From CAYMDS01 sp964653195 (GTDB lineage: Bacteria; Patescibacteriota; Microgenomatia; Levybacterales; UBA12049): a stretch of 64,000 nt of DNA. Where the stretch lies: positions 1 to 64,000 of the forward strand of contig CAZZCX010000002.1 of NCBI GenBank assembly GCA_964653195.1. The letters run 5' to 3'. Positions 8,169 through 17,503 of this stretch are shown piece by piece. Below the pieces are notes generated by a model. The model did not search any database. It was not told the DNA's origin and worked only from the letters and a program-made list of their open reading frames with translations. The position numbers and the translations under genes were made by a program. Every line of letters begins with the position of its first letter. The stretch's first letter is position 1.

Positions 8169-9687
8169 TACGAATTCTTTTTAAAATCTTAGTTCCATCT
8201 GGTATTTCAAAAATTTCTCCAGTCTTATATTTTGAATTTGGTGTACGGTAATTTATAAAATCTTCAACAGCGCTAGAGTTCTGCGTTGGTTGAAGTATTA
8301 AATAAACTAATTGAGACTCCCGAGGATTCAATGAGGGATCATATGGGACATTCATATTACCCAACCAGTTAAATAGATAAGAATATTCAAAAACATAAAT
8401 AGACGGACTATAAGCAAATACTGTAATATTTTCGTTTTTTGAATCTTTAAGAATCATCTGGGTTATATATTTCTTTGTATATAATGACCCATGACTCAAA
8501 GGGTTACTCTGTACCGAATACATATATTCTCTTAAGTATGCACTTGTACTTAATAGTAAAACGAATATTAGAATGATTCTTGCTACATTAAATTTATCTA
8601 TATATAAACCTAATAGCACTAAGAATATTACTTCAATACCTGTAAAATGGTATCCCCATACAGGATTCTTTGCAGAAAGGTATACGCTAAGAATAGTGAA
8701 CAATAAAGACAGTAAATAGATATGTAACTTTTTTCTAAAAGAAAAAATATTCCATTTATCTTTCAAAAACTTATAATATGTTAATGATACAAATGCTGCA
8801 CCAATTAACCAAAGCGGCTGTTTTAATAATACTTCTAAGCGACCAAAGAATGTCTGTATAATTTCATTTTTTGACATACCTGTGATTCCTATGACCTTTT
8901 CCTGACTAATAAAAACTTCGAATATACTGTTTAGTTGCATAAAGTTATGTCGTAATTCAAACACTAAAAAAGGTAAAAATGACAACAAAAAACCTATGAA
9001 ATACACAAAAAAATTATTAAATTTTGACCAAGCAATCCCTTTCTTCGAGAATTTAAAATTAGAATTTACGAAAATTAAAAAAATTAGAAATATATTGCCG
9101 ATAAATATCCCAAACCCCAAAGACATATGAAATTGCATTAGGACTCCAGTTAAAATACCGATAAATATGACCATAAGATAGCTATTTCTTTTAAATTCTA
9201 AGAGCTTCGCAGCGATAAAAATGATAAACAATAATAAAAGAGGAGCAACTACAGGATTCCAAAGATGTGTCATATAGTACACACCAGTTGAGAAGAAGAA
9301 TACAAGCCATAAAAAAATTCCGTTTATATAACCAAATATTTTAATTAATAGAATTGGGAAGATAACTAAATATGGAATTGTTATTACCAATAACAAAATG
9401 ATTCGAGGATCTTTAGAAACAGATATACCTAAACTCAAAAGCCATATCCAATATGGACCATAAAATAGTCCTGGTATACCTGTAGTCTGACCAATTAAAC
9501 TTATTTTTTTCAGATTTGCCACTGCTGCTGACAAATCTCTTGCAGAATCATACCAAAAAGGAATGTTGCCAGAAACAACTATACTAATACTTAGATATGC
9601 AGGGATCAAAAACCCAATAATTATAAATAAGTATTTGAAAATAATTTTATTTCTAATGGATGGCGTAAAAGACTTTAATCTTTCCAT
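8161..9687 (-). CDS. GT39/PMT-like membrane glycosyltransferase
   Basis: A 508-residue polytopic protein, paralogous to the two genes downstream of it. The first outer loop has FWYDSARDLSAAVANLK and then LFYGPYWIWLLSL. WNPVVAPLLLLF sits in the hydrophobic core, and a soluble C-terminal region begins near residue 400. The arrangement is that of GT-C enzymes using a lipid-phosphate sugar. It overlaps the next gene by 8 bases and lies 48 bases downstream of a GT2 gene, so it is inside the operon. Substrate and linkage cannot be read from the sequence. Confidence 0.78.
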   Translation of the reverse strand: MERLKSFTPSIRNKIIFKYLFIIIGFLIPAYLSISIVVSGNIPFWYDSARDLSAAVANLKKISLIGQTTGIPGLFYGPYWIWLLSLGISVSKDPRIILLLVITIPYLVIFPILLIKIFGYINGIFLWLVFFFSTGVYYMTHLWNPVVAPLLLLFIIFIAAKLLEFKRNSYLMVIFIGILTGVLMQFHMSLGFGIFIGNIFLIFLIFVNSNFKFSKKGIAWSKFNNFFVYFIGFLLSFLPFLVFELRHNFMQLNSIFEVFISQEKVIGITGMSKNEIIQTFFGRLEVLLKQPLWLIGAAFVSLTYYKFLKDKWNIFSFRKKLHIYLLSLLFTILSVYLSAKNPVWGYHFTGIEVIFLVLLGLYIDKFNVARIILIFVLLLSTSAYLREYMYSVQSNPLSHGSLYTKKYITQMILKDSKNENITVFAYSPSIYVFEYSYLFNWLGNMNVPYDPSLNPRESQLVYLILQPTQNSSAVEDFINYRTPNSKYKTGEIFEIPDGTKILKRIRNE

Positions 9688-9735
9688 AAAATATAAAAGA
9701 GTCTCTATTTAACTATATACAGTAGTGATGAATAC

Positions 9736-10608
9736 TTACTTTATAGATTTTATATAACTTACAATAAATCTTAGTGAGGAAAAAAAATGAAAAACAAAAC
9801 CTTGCCATCCATCCATAAAACCTTTGTGTCTAAAATAAGTAAGAATAAACCACTTAGACGGATAAAAAAACAAATAATTGAATATAAAAGACAGTTTATT
9901 TCTTTTTATATTTTTCTTAATTTCCTGCGCTTGTAGATCTGTATAACGATTCCACCTTGCCAGATACTTACTAAATGTAGGAGAATCCATATGGATGATG
10001 TCATGCTGCAGCCAGCCAATTTTTCCATCGACTGTAATTTGTTCATGAACACTTTTCGCTGGAAACCGGGCTTTACCATTCTTTACTAAACGTATTACAC
10101 CATCTGGGTATACGCCTCCATGCATAAGAAACTTACCGAGAAAAAAATTTCTACGAGGAATATAAAAGGCAACAATTTCATTATCATGTCTACCAATTAA
10201 TCCATCACGCTGACTGATAATGTTCTGATGTCTGAGAAAAAGAGATCGATTAACCAGTTTTTCTTGATAAGCTATCAGCTCTTCCTGATTTAAAGAAATT
10301 ACTTTTCTTATTTCTAAAGCTAGTTCTTGTGTGACTATTTCATCGGCATCTAATTGCAGAATCCAGTCACCAGTCGCGTTATCTAATGCCTTTTGTTTAT
10401 TAATGTGAAAAATTGGAGGATTATCAGTAACTATTACTTTCTTGCTGTACTTTTTCGCTATTTCAACTGTCTTATCATTAGAACTACCATCTATAATAAC
10501 TATTTCGTCAGCCAAATTTTTTACTGATTCCAAGCAAGTAGTTATATTTTTTTCTTCGTTATATGTAGCAAGTACAATTGATAATTTTTTTTCATTATTG
10601 CTTTTCAT
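9736..10608 (-). CDS. GT2 glycosyltransferase, WaaE/KdtX-like
   Basis: A 290-residue GT-A enzyme of the WaaE (KdtX) type. SIVLATYNEEKNI (about residues 10-22), EIVIIDGSSNDKT (about 35-47) and LQLDADE (about 84) mark the nucleotide-sugar and metal sites. IGRHDNEIV and VHEQITVDG follow, as in other members. The C-terminal part carries aromatic/hydrophobic helices likely to lie on the membrane. Proteins of this group add glucose or similar sugars to lipid-linked cores. Similar enzymes are encoded at 26185-26940 and 27882-28829, making a small paralogue set. The gene is flanked by GT-C-like genes at 48 and 67 bases. Confidence 0.85.
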   Translation of the reverse strand: MKSNNEKKLSIVLATYNEEKNITTCLESVKNLADEIVIIDGSSNDKTVEIAKKYSKKVIVTDNPPIFHINKQKALDNATGDWILQLDADEIVTQELALEIRKVISLNQEELIAYQEKLVNRSLFLRHQNIISQRDGLIGRHDNEIVAFYIPRRNFFLGKFLMHGGVYPDGVIRLVKNGKARFPAKSVHEQITVDGKIGWLQHDIIHMDSPTFSKYLARWNRYTDLQAQEIKKNIKRNKLSFIFNYLFFYPSKWFILTYFRHKGFMDGWQGFVFHFFSSLRFIVSYIKSIK

Positions 10609-10675
10609 TATATGAACGCTACTTAAAAAACATTAAATGATAGTTAATCATACTGCAGAATATATTTATTCAAAG

Positions 10676-12394
10676 TTAATAAATCTCTTTAAGTTTAATT
10701 AAGTTATTATCAATTAACTTTTTTATTACTTCTTCTTTGTATTCTTTTCTAATATATAATCTTGCTTCTATATCTACTTTTTCGTTTATTGGTACGTTCG
10801 ATATGTAACTTTGACCGTTTTGGGTATAATTAAGTATAGTAAAATAATTTTTATCTAAATAGTCGATAAAAAATTGACCATACATTTCTGGATTACGGCC
10901 TAATATAGAAAAGTTTTTCTGAAACCATATAATCTTTGGCTTAGTTCTTTCGAACTCCTCCAAAAATGATTCATGTATTTCTTCAGCTGCTCCCATCCCA
11001 GGTATAAAAATTTGATAACGTGATGCTGGTTTGGCATGTATATAAAAAAGTTCTTTGAATTCAAATGGACCCATCCAGAAAGTATCGCTTGGTGATGTAA
11101 TTTTATTAATTATTGGAGCAATTTCCGGACGATCATAAATAAGTGCAGCGTGACCCATATATTTATCATAAGTACGGTTAAAAAACTTTTGAAAAAGAAA
11201 CATTGTTGCTGATAAAGAATAAATACAAGTAATAATTAACAGCATAAAATACAAATACCTATAGGCGTACACGACTAACTTCGTACTAATTTCTTCCCAT
11301 AATTTTATAATTAAGAAAGGGGCGCTCATAAAAGCTGTAATAATATAAATAGCAGATTGATAATCTGTTTCTTTAGATGTTAATGGGTCACTTCTTGCGT
11401 TGGAATAAACTAATAACCCAATAAAAAATAGAGCGAATAGAAATCTTTTTTTTAGGAAAAGATAGATCGTTAGGCTAAATGTACTAATAGCCATTGCGAT
11501 ATTCATTGGAAAACCTAAATTCATACTTGGGACCTGTTGAAGCAAAGTATAGTAATTATTATAAAAAGTGTTAGCAATAACGATAGCAAATCGGATAGGA
11601 TTTATGGCAGTTGAACCTTCTGGACGAGGGTAATTATAAATATAATATAACTGATTAAAAGTAAACCCTTGATATAAATAATCTGTCAATGACGAAGTTA
11701 TAATTAAATAAATGAAGAAAATAATATAAGGAGCACCTAGTATAAATAAAATTTTGATAGAATTTTTCGACATAAGCCTAATTGGCTTATTTGTTGATAG
11801 GTATAAATATAAAGAATAACAATAAATTAAGATCGAGAAGAAAATAAAAGTTAATGAATTAAGAATAGATAATGAAGTCAATATCGAAATCATAATTAAA
11901 TCTCGTAAGCGTAATCTTTGTTTATAAAATGTAGCTAAGAGCAAAATAGCGATAACAGGAGCAAAAAAATAAGCAGATAAACTGTCAGCTAATAGCATAT
12001 GTAGCCAGTAATAATTTCCTGCAAGTGCGGTGATAAAAATAAATACAAGATAGAAGTTAGTTCTTATGTTTCCGAAACGATCCCTTAAATAGAGATAAGA
12101 TAACAATAAGAAAAGAAAAATTAAAAAAGCAAAAAGAATACGAAAGATGACAAAAGAACCATTACTAAAAAGTAAAATGAAAGCCGAAAGAAAATAGGCT
12201 ACTGGACCATGATGCGTAAAGTAGTCTTTGTAAAGTAAACTACCCGAAAGTATGTATTTTCCACCTAAAATATTATCAAATTCATCTGGATATGATTCAT
12301 GTAATGCGTTTATTGAAAGAATACAGAAAATGAAAAAGAAGAAAATAATAAGTATTAAATTCCCACGTTTTTTTATAAAATTAGTTAATTGCAT
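10676..12394 (-). CDS. GT39-like polytopic membrane protein
   Basis: A 572-residue membrane protein with a first outer loop of ESYPDEFDNILGGKYIL and KDYFTHHGPVAYFL. An acidic pair followed by an HHGP motif is found in a subgroup of putative GT39 enzymes. The central part is almost entirely hydrophobic, and the last ~170 residues are soluble with repeated aromatic residues. A role in transferring sugars from polyprenyl-phosphate carriers on the outer face is likely from family membership but not provable here. It is separated by 172 bases from the next upstream gene (12567), the widest gap within the cluster, so a promoter might lie there although I see no convincing one. Confidence 0.72.
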   Translation of the reverse strand: MQLTNFIKKRGNLILIIFFFFIFCILSINALHESYPDEFDNILGGKYILSGSLLYKDYFTHHGPVAYFLSAFILLFSNGSFVIFRILFAFLIFLFLLLSYLYLRDRFGNIRTNFYLVFIFITALAGNYYWLHMLLADSLSAYFFAPVIAILLLATFYKQRLRLRDLIMISILTSLSILNSLTFIFFSILIYCYSLYLYLSTNKPIRLMSKNSIKILFILGAPYIIFFIYLIITSSLTDYLYQGFTFNQLYYIYNYPRPEGSTAINPIRFAIVIANTFYNNYYTLLQQVPSMNLGFPMNIAMAISTFSLTIYLFLKKRFLFALFFIGLLVYSNARSDPLTSKETDYQSAIYIITAFMSAPFLIIKLWEEISTKLVVYAYRYLYFMLLIITCIYSLSATMFLFQKFFNRTYDKYMGHAALIYDRPEIAPIINKITSPSDTFWMGPFEFKELFYIHAKPASRYQIFIPGMGAAEEIHESFLEEFERTKPKIIWFQKNFSILGRNPEMYGQFFIDYLDKNYFTILNYTQNGQSYISNVPINEKVDIEARLYIRKEYKEEVIKKLIDNNLIKLKEIY

Positions 12395-12566
12395 ACTAAT
12401 TAAACTTGGTTCACAAAAAATCTTTTATAAACTAGCTTAAGTGTCAAATTAATGCTTATTTATGATATATAAATAGGGCATATAAGCTAAATATCAAAAA
12501 CTCATCTATTATAATCTTATTATATAATCACCTGCACTCAAGATACAATATAAAAATTAACTTACA

Positions 12567-14183
12567 TTATTTATCAATTCTATAAATAGAAAGTGCTTTA
12601 TCCCCGTTAGGATGAATAATATCTTTTCTCTTATATTTATATGCATCTGGTACAAATTTATCCGAAATTACCACTGTATTTGGTTTAATTTTATCTTCAC
12701 ATTTACCAAAAAATGCATTATCGATGGTGAAACATTCGTTGCGCCTTACGGATGATCCAGTAAAACGCAGGTAATCAGAAGGTTCTTTTTTTGTATAAAA
12801 AAGATAAAAAATGTATGGTTGTTCCAAATCAGATAAAAAAATTATGGGTTTGTCTTTTTCAGATTTAGTATCAAGAACAGCTTCTCTATATCCATACTGC
12901 CAATAAGGAGAAAAGTCAGTATCTGTATGATTAAAATAATTATGAATATAATAAATGAAATTGGCCGTATACAAAAATAAAATAGAAAAAATCAACCCTA
13001 ATTTAAAAAATTTTGTTTTATTTGATATGGTGGTTATCATCCCATATGCGGTTATTATCTGCCATGTTGGAAGAAAAACCAAGCTACGTGAAGCATTTGG
13101 AGCATCAACAGCCAAAGCTGATGCTATAGGAGCTGTCAGAAACCAAAAAAACAAGATCCCAACATTACTACTTTTCTTTTTTACTAAATTAACCATGCCT
13201 ATAATAATAAATGGTAAAGATACTAAATAAATTAAGCCATTGTCAGGAGCATGATGCCTGGCATTATCGCCATACATAAAAAGAAAATTAGGCGAAAAAT
13301 GCATCAAATAGTTTTCTAGATATTTTGATAAATAGACAAGCCTTCTATTATGCAACACTTGTCCAATAAAATCTTGATTGAGATTATCGTATCGAATATT
13401 TTCAATTGATTCCTTTAGAATCATCGTCTGCTGCGAAGTAAACATCACGCTTCTACCTCGTTTAGTTGTTCTAAAATCAGTTAGCCATAATAAATTGCTA
13501 AACAAAAAAACAATAATCAGAATTACCGCAACCTTTCTCCTGCTAAATATATAATTCTTTCCATAAACCAATAATCCAATAAACAAAATTGGTGTGAATA
13601 TTTTCTGACTATGATATGTGTAACAACTAATTGAAAAAACAATTATACCGATTATAGAGAGAAGTAGGTTTTTATTTCTGAAAGCGTAAGCGCATAAAAA
13701 CACTCCTGCGATAGTAAAGAAAATACCTAAATTTGCTTCAAAAGCGACTCTACTAAACTGAATCGACCAAGGCGAAATTGCAAACAATGCCATAGATAGT
13801 AAGGCTAAATTCGCTCTCAAATTTTCTTTTCTGAATAATTCGTAAGTGAGTAAAAATACAAAAATAATTGTAATAGAGCCAAAAAAAGCAGATGGAAATC
13901 GTACAGCAAAACTATTTAAACCATATACTTTTATAGGAATGACAGAGGCATAAACATAGACTGGCTGTTTATAATCTCCGAATGCCTGAAAACTGAGTGG
14001 CATAAATTTTCCGTACTCATCTTGACCAGTTTTTAAAATTGAATAAGAATTATACCCCCATGAAACTTCATCCCAATTAAGCGAATTTGGTATTGAACCA
14101 AGCATGTAGAATCGCAAGAATACTCCAGATATAAAAATTATTAAAAATATCACTAACTGTTTTCTTGAAAATCTATTCCTCAT
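12567..14183 (-). CDS. GT39/PMT-like glycosyltransferase, DEYG-type paralogue A
   Basis: A 538-residue polytopic protein. The first outer loop carries NWDEVSWGYNSYSIL, then GQDEYGKFMPL and FGDYKQPVYVYA, followed by VRFPSAFFGS leading into the next membrane helix. The W-D-E motif supplies the acidic residue expected for a GT-C active site. The same string of motifs occurs in the next two genes (14173, 15792) and again at 43191-44906, defining a four-member paralogue family. The C-terminus is a soluble domain with YWQYGYREAV. It probably transfers sugar from a polyprenyl-phosphate donor on the outer membrane face. It overlaps the upstream gene by 11 bases. Confidence 0.82.
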   Translation of the reverse strand: MRNRFSRKQLVIFLIIFISGVFLRFYMLGSIPNSLNWDEVSWGYNSYSILKTGQDEYGKFMPLSFQAFGDYKQPVYVYASVIPIKVYGLNSFAVRFPSAFFGSITIIFVFLLTYELFRKENLRANLALLSMALFAISPWSIQFSRVAFEANLGIFFTIAGVFLCAYAFRNKNLLLSIIGIIVFSISCYTYHSQKIFTPILFIGLLVYGKNYIFSRRKVAVILIIVFLFSNLLWLTDFRTTKRGRSVMFTSQQTMILKESIENIRYDNLNQDFIGQVLHNRRLVYLSKYLENYLMHFSPNFLFMYGDNARHHAPDNGLIYLVSLPFIIIGMVNLVKKKSSNVGILFFWFLTAPIASALAVDAPNASRSLVFLPTWQIITAYGMITTISNKTKFFKLGLIFSILFLYTANFIYYIHNYFNHTDTDFSPYWQYGYREAVLDTKSEKDKPIIFLSDLEQPYIFYLFYTKKEPSDYLRFTGSSVRRNECFTIDNAFFGKCEDKIKPNTVVISDKFVPDAYKYKRKDIIHPNGDKALSIYRIDK

Positions 14184-15795
14184 AAATGATAAATGCTGTT
14201 TTACCGTCCAGGAAATCCACTTTGTCCAATATTTTTCCCCATGAAGGCAGCTTATCGGGAGTAGTAACCACTAATACCTTCTTGTTCGAATTGCTTAATG
14301 GCTCTGAAAAAATATACTTATCAATACTTGTGACGTTATAGAATCCTTGGGTATCTTTTACGATTCTCACTTCCTTCCAGAAATCATTTGGTGTGTAATT
14401 ACCATACCATGCTGCATAAATATATGGTCTTCCGTATGTTGTAGTGAAATAAATTACATCATATTTATATTTAAGCAATTCAACTTTCTCAATAACTTGT
14501 TTGTAACCATACTGCCAGTCATTCGAAAATCGTTTCGGGTTATGAGTAAAATAATTATGAAAAAAATTAAAAACAGAAAATGAAACGATAATCCCGCATA
14601 TAAAAAAAATAATAAATCTAATTTTAGTTGAATATCTTTGAAGTGTGGTATATATAACAGAAAATCCAACCGCAGCAATTATTTCGTATGTAGGTATAAA
14701 CGTACTACTTCTCAATGCGTGCGGTGTTTCCCGAGCTGTAGCAGCAGCAATTGGAGCTAAGATGAACCATCCAAGAATTAGTAATGTAGATTTATTTGCG
14801 TGTGCAAGTAAAGAATAAACTCCTACAGTCAGTATGGGAATCATCCAAAGATACAACTGACCGTTAGCTCTGTGCGAAAATCGGGGGTTAATATCACCTT
14901 TTATAAAAAGGTAGGTTGGTTCAAAAAAATCGAAATAATTTATAAGATATTCTCTCATGAATTGTATTCTTCTGTTGTGTATTATGCGTGAAAAAGTAGA
15001 ATTTTTATCTTGCTCCATTAACACATTTGATCGTTTGATAGTATCAATGTTAGTAAAAATATTAACTTCATTAAAACGTAATTTACTCTCAGGTGATCTA
15101 AGATATAAAATAATTGGAAATAGAAGTATAATACTTAAGGTAATTAACGCTAAAACCAATCTTCTGTTAAACGCAATTTGTCTAAAATATATGCTAAAAA
15201 TAAGAAAAATTAATAATGGTATAAAAACACGATGCGCATTAAAAGCATAAAAACCGATAATAAATGAAATAATACTGAAAATTAAAATCCATTTTTGCTT
15301 TCTTAATGATAATAGGAATAAAGTTATCCCCAATATTGTAAAAAAAGTTGCTAAGTTCCCTTCATAAGCTACTCTTGATAACTGAATATGCCAAGGCGAA
15401 ATAGCCAAAAAGAAAGCAGCTGCTAAAGATATTTGATTTTTATTTCTATTATTGAAGAATAATTCTTTTACTAAAAAATAACATACTAACACAGTTAATG
15501 TTCCGAAAAGCGCGGAAGGAAATCTAACTGCTAAATTCGTTTTCCCTAGTAAAGCTATAAAGGGTACATCTAAATAAATATAAACTGGTGCTTTATAATC
15601 GCCAAAAGCCTTAAACCTAGCTATAGGCATTAACTCTTTATGTTCATCGTATCCTGTTTTTAAAATCGAGTAAGAATTAAAAGCCTGGGACACCTCATCC
15701 CAGTATAAGCTTGGAGGGATCGATTCTATACGCATGAAACGGAAAAGACCGGCCATGACAACTATTACAATTATCAAATATTTTCTTAAATTCAT
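14173..15795 (-). CDS. GT39/PMT-like glycosyltransferase, DEYG-type paralogue B
   Basis: A 540-residue member of the four-gene family. Its motifs are LYWDEVSQAFNSYSIL, then GYDEHKELMPI, FGDYKAPVYIYLD and VRFPSALFGT. Here DEYG is changed to DEHK, the most divergent copy at that site. The soluble C-terminal domain contains DWQYGYKQVIE, aligned with the same site in paralogues A and C. Overlaps of 11 bases downstream and 4 bases upstream show tight translational coupling of the three copies. The function inferred for the family is transfer of a lipid-linked sugar on the outer face. Confidence 0.82.
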   Translation of the reverse strand: MNLRKYLIIVIVVMAGLFRFMRIESIPPSLYWDEVSQAFNSYSILKTGYDEHKELMPIARFKAFGDYKAPVYIYLDVPFIALLGKTNLAVRFPSALFGTLTVLVCYFLVKELFFNNRNKNQISLAAAFFLAISPWHIQLSRVAYEGNLATFFTILGITLFLLSLRKQKWILIFSIISFIIGFYAFNAHRVFIPLLIFLIFSIYFRQIAFNRRLVLALITLSIILLFPIILYLRSPESKLRFNEVNIFTNIDTIKRSNVLMEQDKNSTFSRIIHNRRIQFMREYLINYFDFFEPTYLFIKGDINPRFSHRANGQLYLWMIPILTVGVYSLLAHANKSTLLILGWFILAPIAAATARETPHALRSSTFIPTYEIIAAVGFSVIYTTLQRYSTKIRFIIFFICGIIVSFSVFNFFHNYFTHNPKRFSNDWQYGYKQVIEKVELLKYKYDVIYFTTTYGRPYIYAAWYGNYTPNDFWKEVRIVKDTQGFYNVTSIDKYIFSEPLSNSNKKVLVVTTPDKLPSWGKILDKVDFLDGKTAFIIYEE

Positions 15796-17489
15796 AATAA
15801 TTTTCCAATATTATATATCGTAACATTATTATTATTTCTAATTTCTTTTATTTTATGAAAGTTATACTGTAATTCATTCTGTTCTTTTGGTGTTACAATT
15901 AATAAGGATTTTGAATTATTATTTATGTTTTTTAAATCAAGTTCTAAAAGGGTTTTACGTTTTTTATCTTTATCCCATGACGTCCCGCCAAAAACGTATT
16001 TATCAAACGAAATACTTGATCCGTTTTTTTGATAGTCCACTGGACTAAACTTATTATAATAAAGAAAATAAATATAAGGTTCCCAATTTGCTCCGGTTAC
16101 TAAAAATAAGTCGTAATCCGAATAATCATTACCAACTTCCGTAACGAGTTGTTTATAACCATCTCCCCACTCAGAACCTGCATTTATCATATGATGCTTG
16201 TATTTGTTGCTAAAAATATAAAGGGAAAAAATTATTATCATAATGACAAATACTGATAAAACAATTCTTTGCTTTCTGGATACGATTGATAAAAGATAAA
16301 TAATACCAAGGCTAAAAAATATTTGAGGTACAGGTAGAATATTCAATGATCTTAAGGCATGTGGAGCAGGTTGAGTTAAAGATGCAGGTATAGGGGCACT
16401 AAATAACCAGAATAATATAAACCAGAAAAAGCGTTTGTCTTTAAAATTACGATAGGAAATAATTATTCCTATTACTATAATAGGCAATTCCCAGGCATAC
16501 ATCATACCCATACCCCTGATACTATGTCTTCCATTACCATCACCATCGATAAAAAGGAATGAAGGACTGAAATGAGAAATATAATTGCTAAAAGCAATAT
16601 AGCTAAAAGTAATTCTTCTATTATATTTAAGTCGAGCCCAAAAAGTATTTCCCTCTTTGGCTTGCTTGATACTATTTTCATAAAGCAATTGATTTGAATT
16701 TTCGAAAATACTCACCTGCGATACACGGTTATCACCAAAACCTGAAAATAAAGTAATTATTAGCGGAGAAAGAAATATTGCTAAAATAGTAAAGAAAAAG
16801 ATTAAATGTTTTAGATATATTTTCCTAAAGTACTGATTGAAAATCATAATACTGAAACTTATTAAAATAGGTAAAAAAACTAATATACTTCGATAACTGT
16901 AAAACGCGCAAACAAATGGAATTATACTGATGTATAAATATTTTTTATTTTGCATTCCCGATATAAAAAAATAGAGACCCACAACGACAAAAAATAAAGC
17001 CAGATTTGCTTCAAATGCTCCTCTTGAAAAATTTATATGCCAGGGTGAAACAGCTAGCATTAAACCACTAAAATAACTTATTGAGACTATATGCTCGCTA
17101 TTTTTATAATTTCCAAACTCTAATATTTTTTTTGTCAAAAAGACTGTAAAAACGACAGTCAAAGTCCCAGCTAAGGCTGATATAAATCTTGTAGAGAATT
17201 CATTTAGTCCGAAAAATTTTATTACTATTGTGGAAAGATAAATATATAGAGGCATTTTAAAATCATCAAAAGAGCGAAATACTAATGGAAAACTCGACCC
17301 GTATTCATCTTTTCCCGTCATTAAAATACTATATGCATTATAGCCTTGTGCAACCTCATCCCAATATAATGAAACAGGAAGAATATTCAGCGAATAAAAG
17401 CGAACGAATGCAGCAAGTATAATTATCAATAAAAAAACAACAATTCTCTCAATCCTCAAAACATTAAATTTATGAAAATAGTTAAACAT
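15792..17489 (-). CDS. GT39/PMT-like glycosyltransferase, DEYG-type paralogue C
   Basis: A 565-residue member of the tandem family, with LYWDEVAQGYNAYSIL, GKDEYGSSFPL, FDDFKMPLYIYLS and TRFISALAGT in the first outer loop. Many hydrophobic segments follow, then a soluble C-terminus with EWGDGYKQLV. It is closest by eye to paralogue D at 43191, which shares GYNAYSIL, TGKDEYG and the F-D-D-(F/Y)-K motif, so D may be derived from C rather than from A or B. It lies 14 bases downstream of the gene at 17504. Confidence 0.82.
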   Translation of the reverse strand: MFNYFHKFNVLRIERIVVFLLIIILAAFVRFYSLNILPVSLYWDEVAQGYNAYSILMTGKDEYGSSFPLVFRSFDDFKMPLYIYLSTIVIKFFGLNEFSTRFISALAGTLTVVFTVFLTKKILEFGNYKNSEHIVSISYFSGLMLAVSPWHINFSRGAFEANLALFFVVVGLYFFISGMQNKKYLYISIIPFVCAFYSYRSILVFLPILISFSIMIFNQYFRKIYLKHLIFFFTILAIFLSPLIITLFSGFGDNRVSQVSIFENSNQLLYENSIKQAKEGNTFWARLKYNRRITFSYIAFSNYISHFSPSFLFIDGDGNGRHSIRGMGMMYAWELPIIVIGIIISYRNFKDKRFFWFILFWLFSAPIPASLTQPAPHALRSLNILPVPQIFFSLGIIYLLSIVSRKQRIVLSVFVIMIIIFSLYIFSNKYKHHMINAGSEWGDGYKQLVTEVGNDYSDYDLFLVTGANWEPYIYFLYYNKFSPVDYQKNGSSISFDKYVFGGTSWDKDKKRKTLLELDLKNINNNSKSLLIVTPKEQNELQYNFHKIKEIRNNNNVTIYNIGKLL

Positions 17490-17503
17490 ATTTATATCGA
17501 TTT

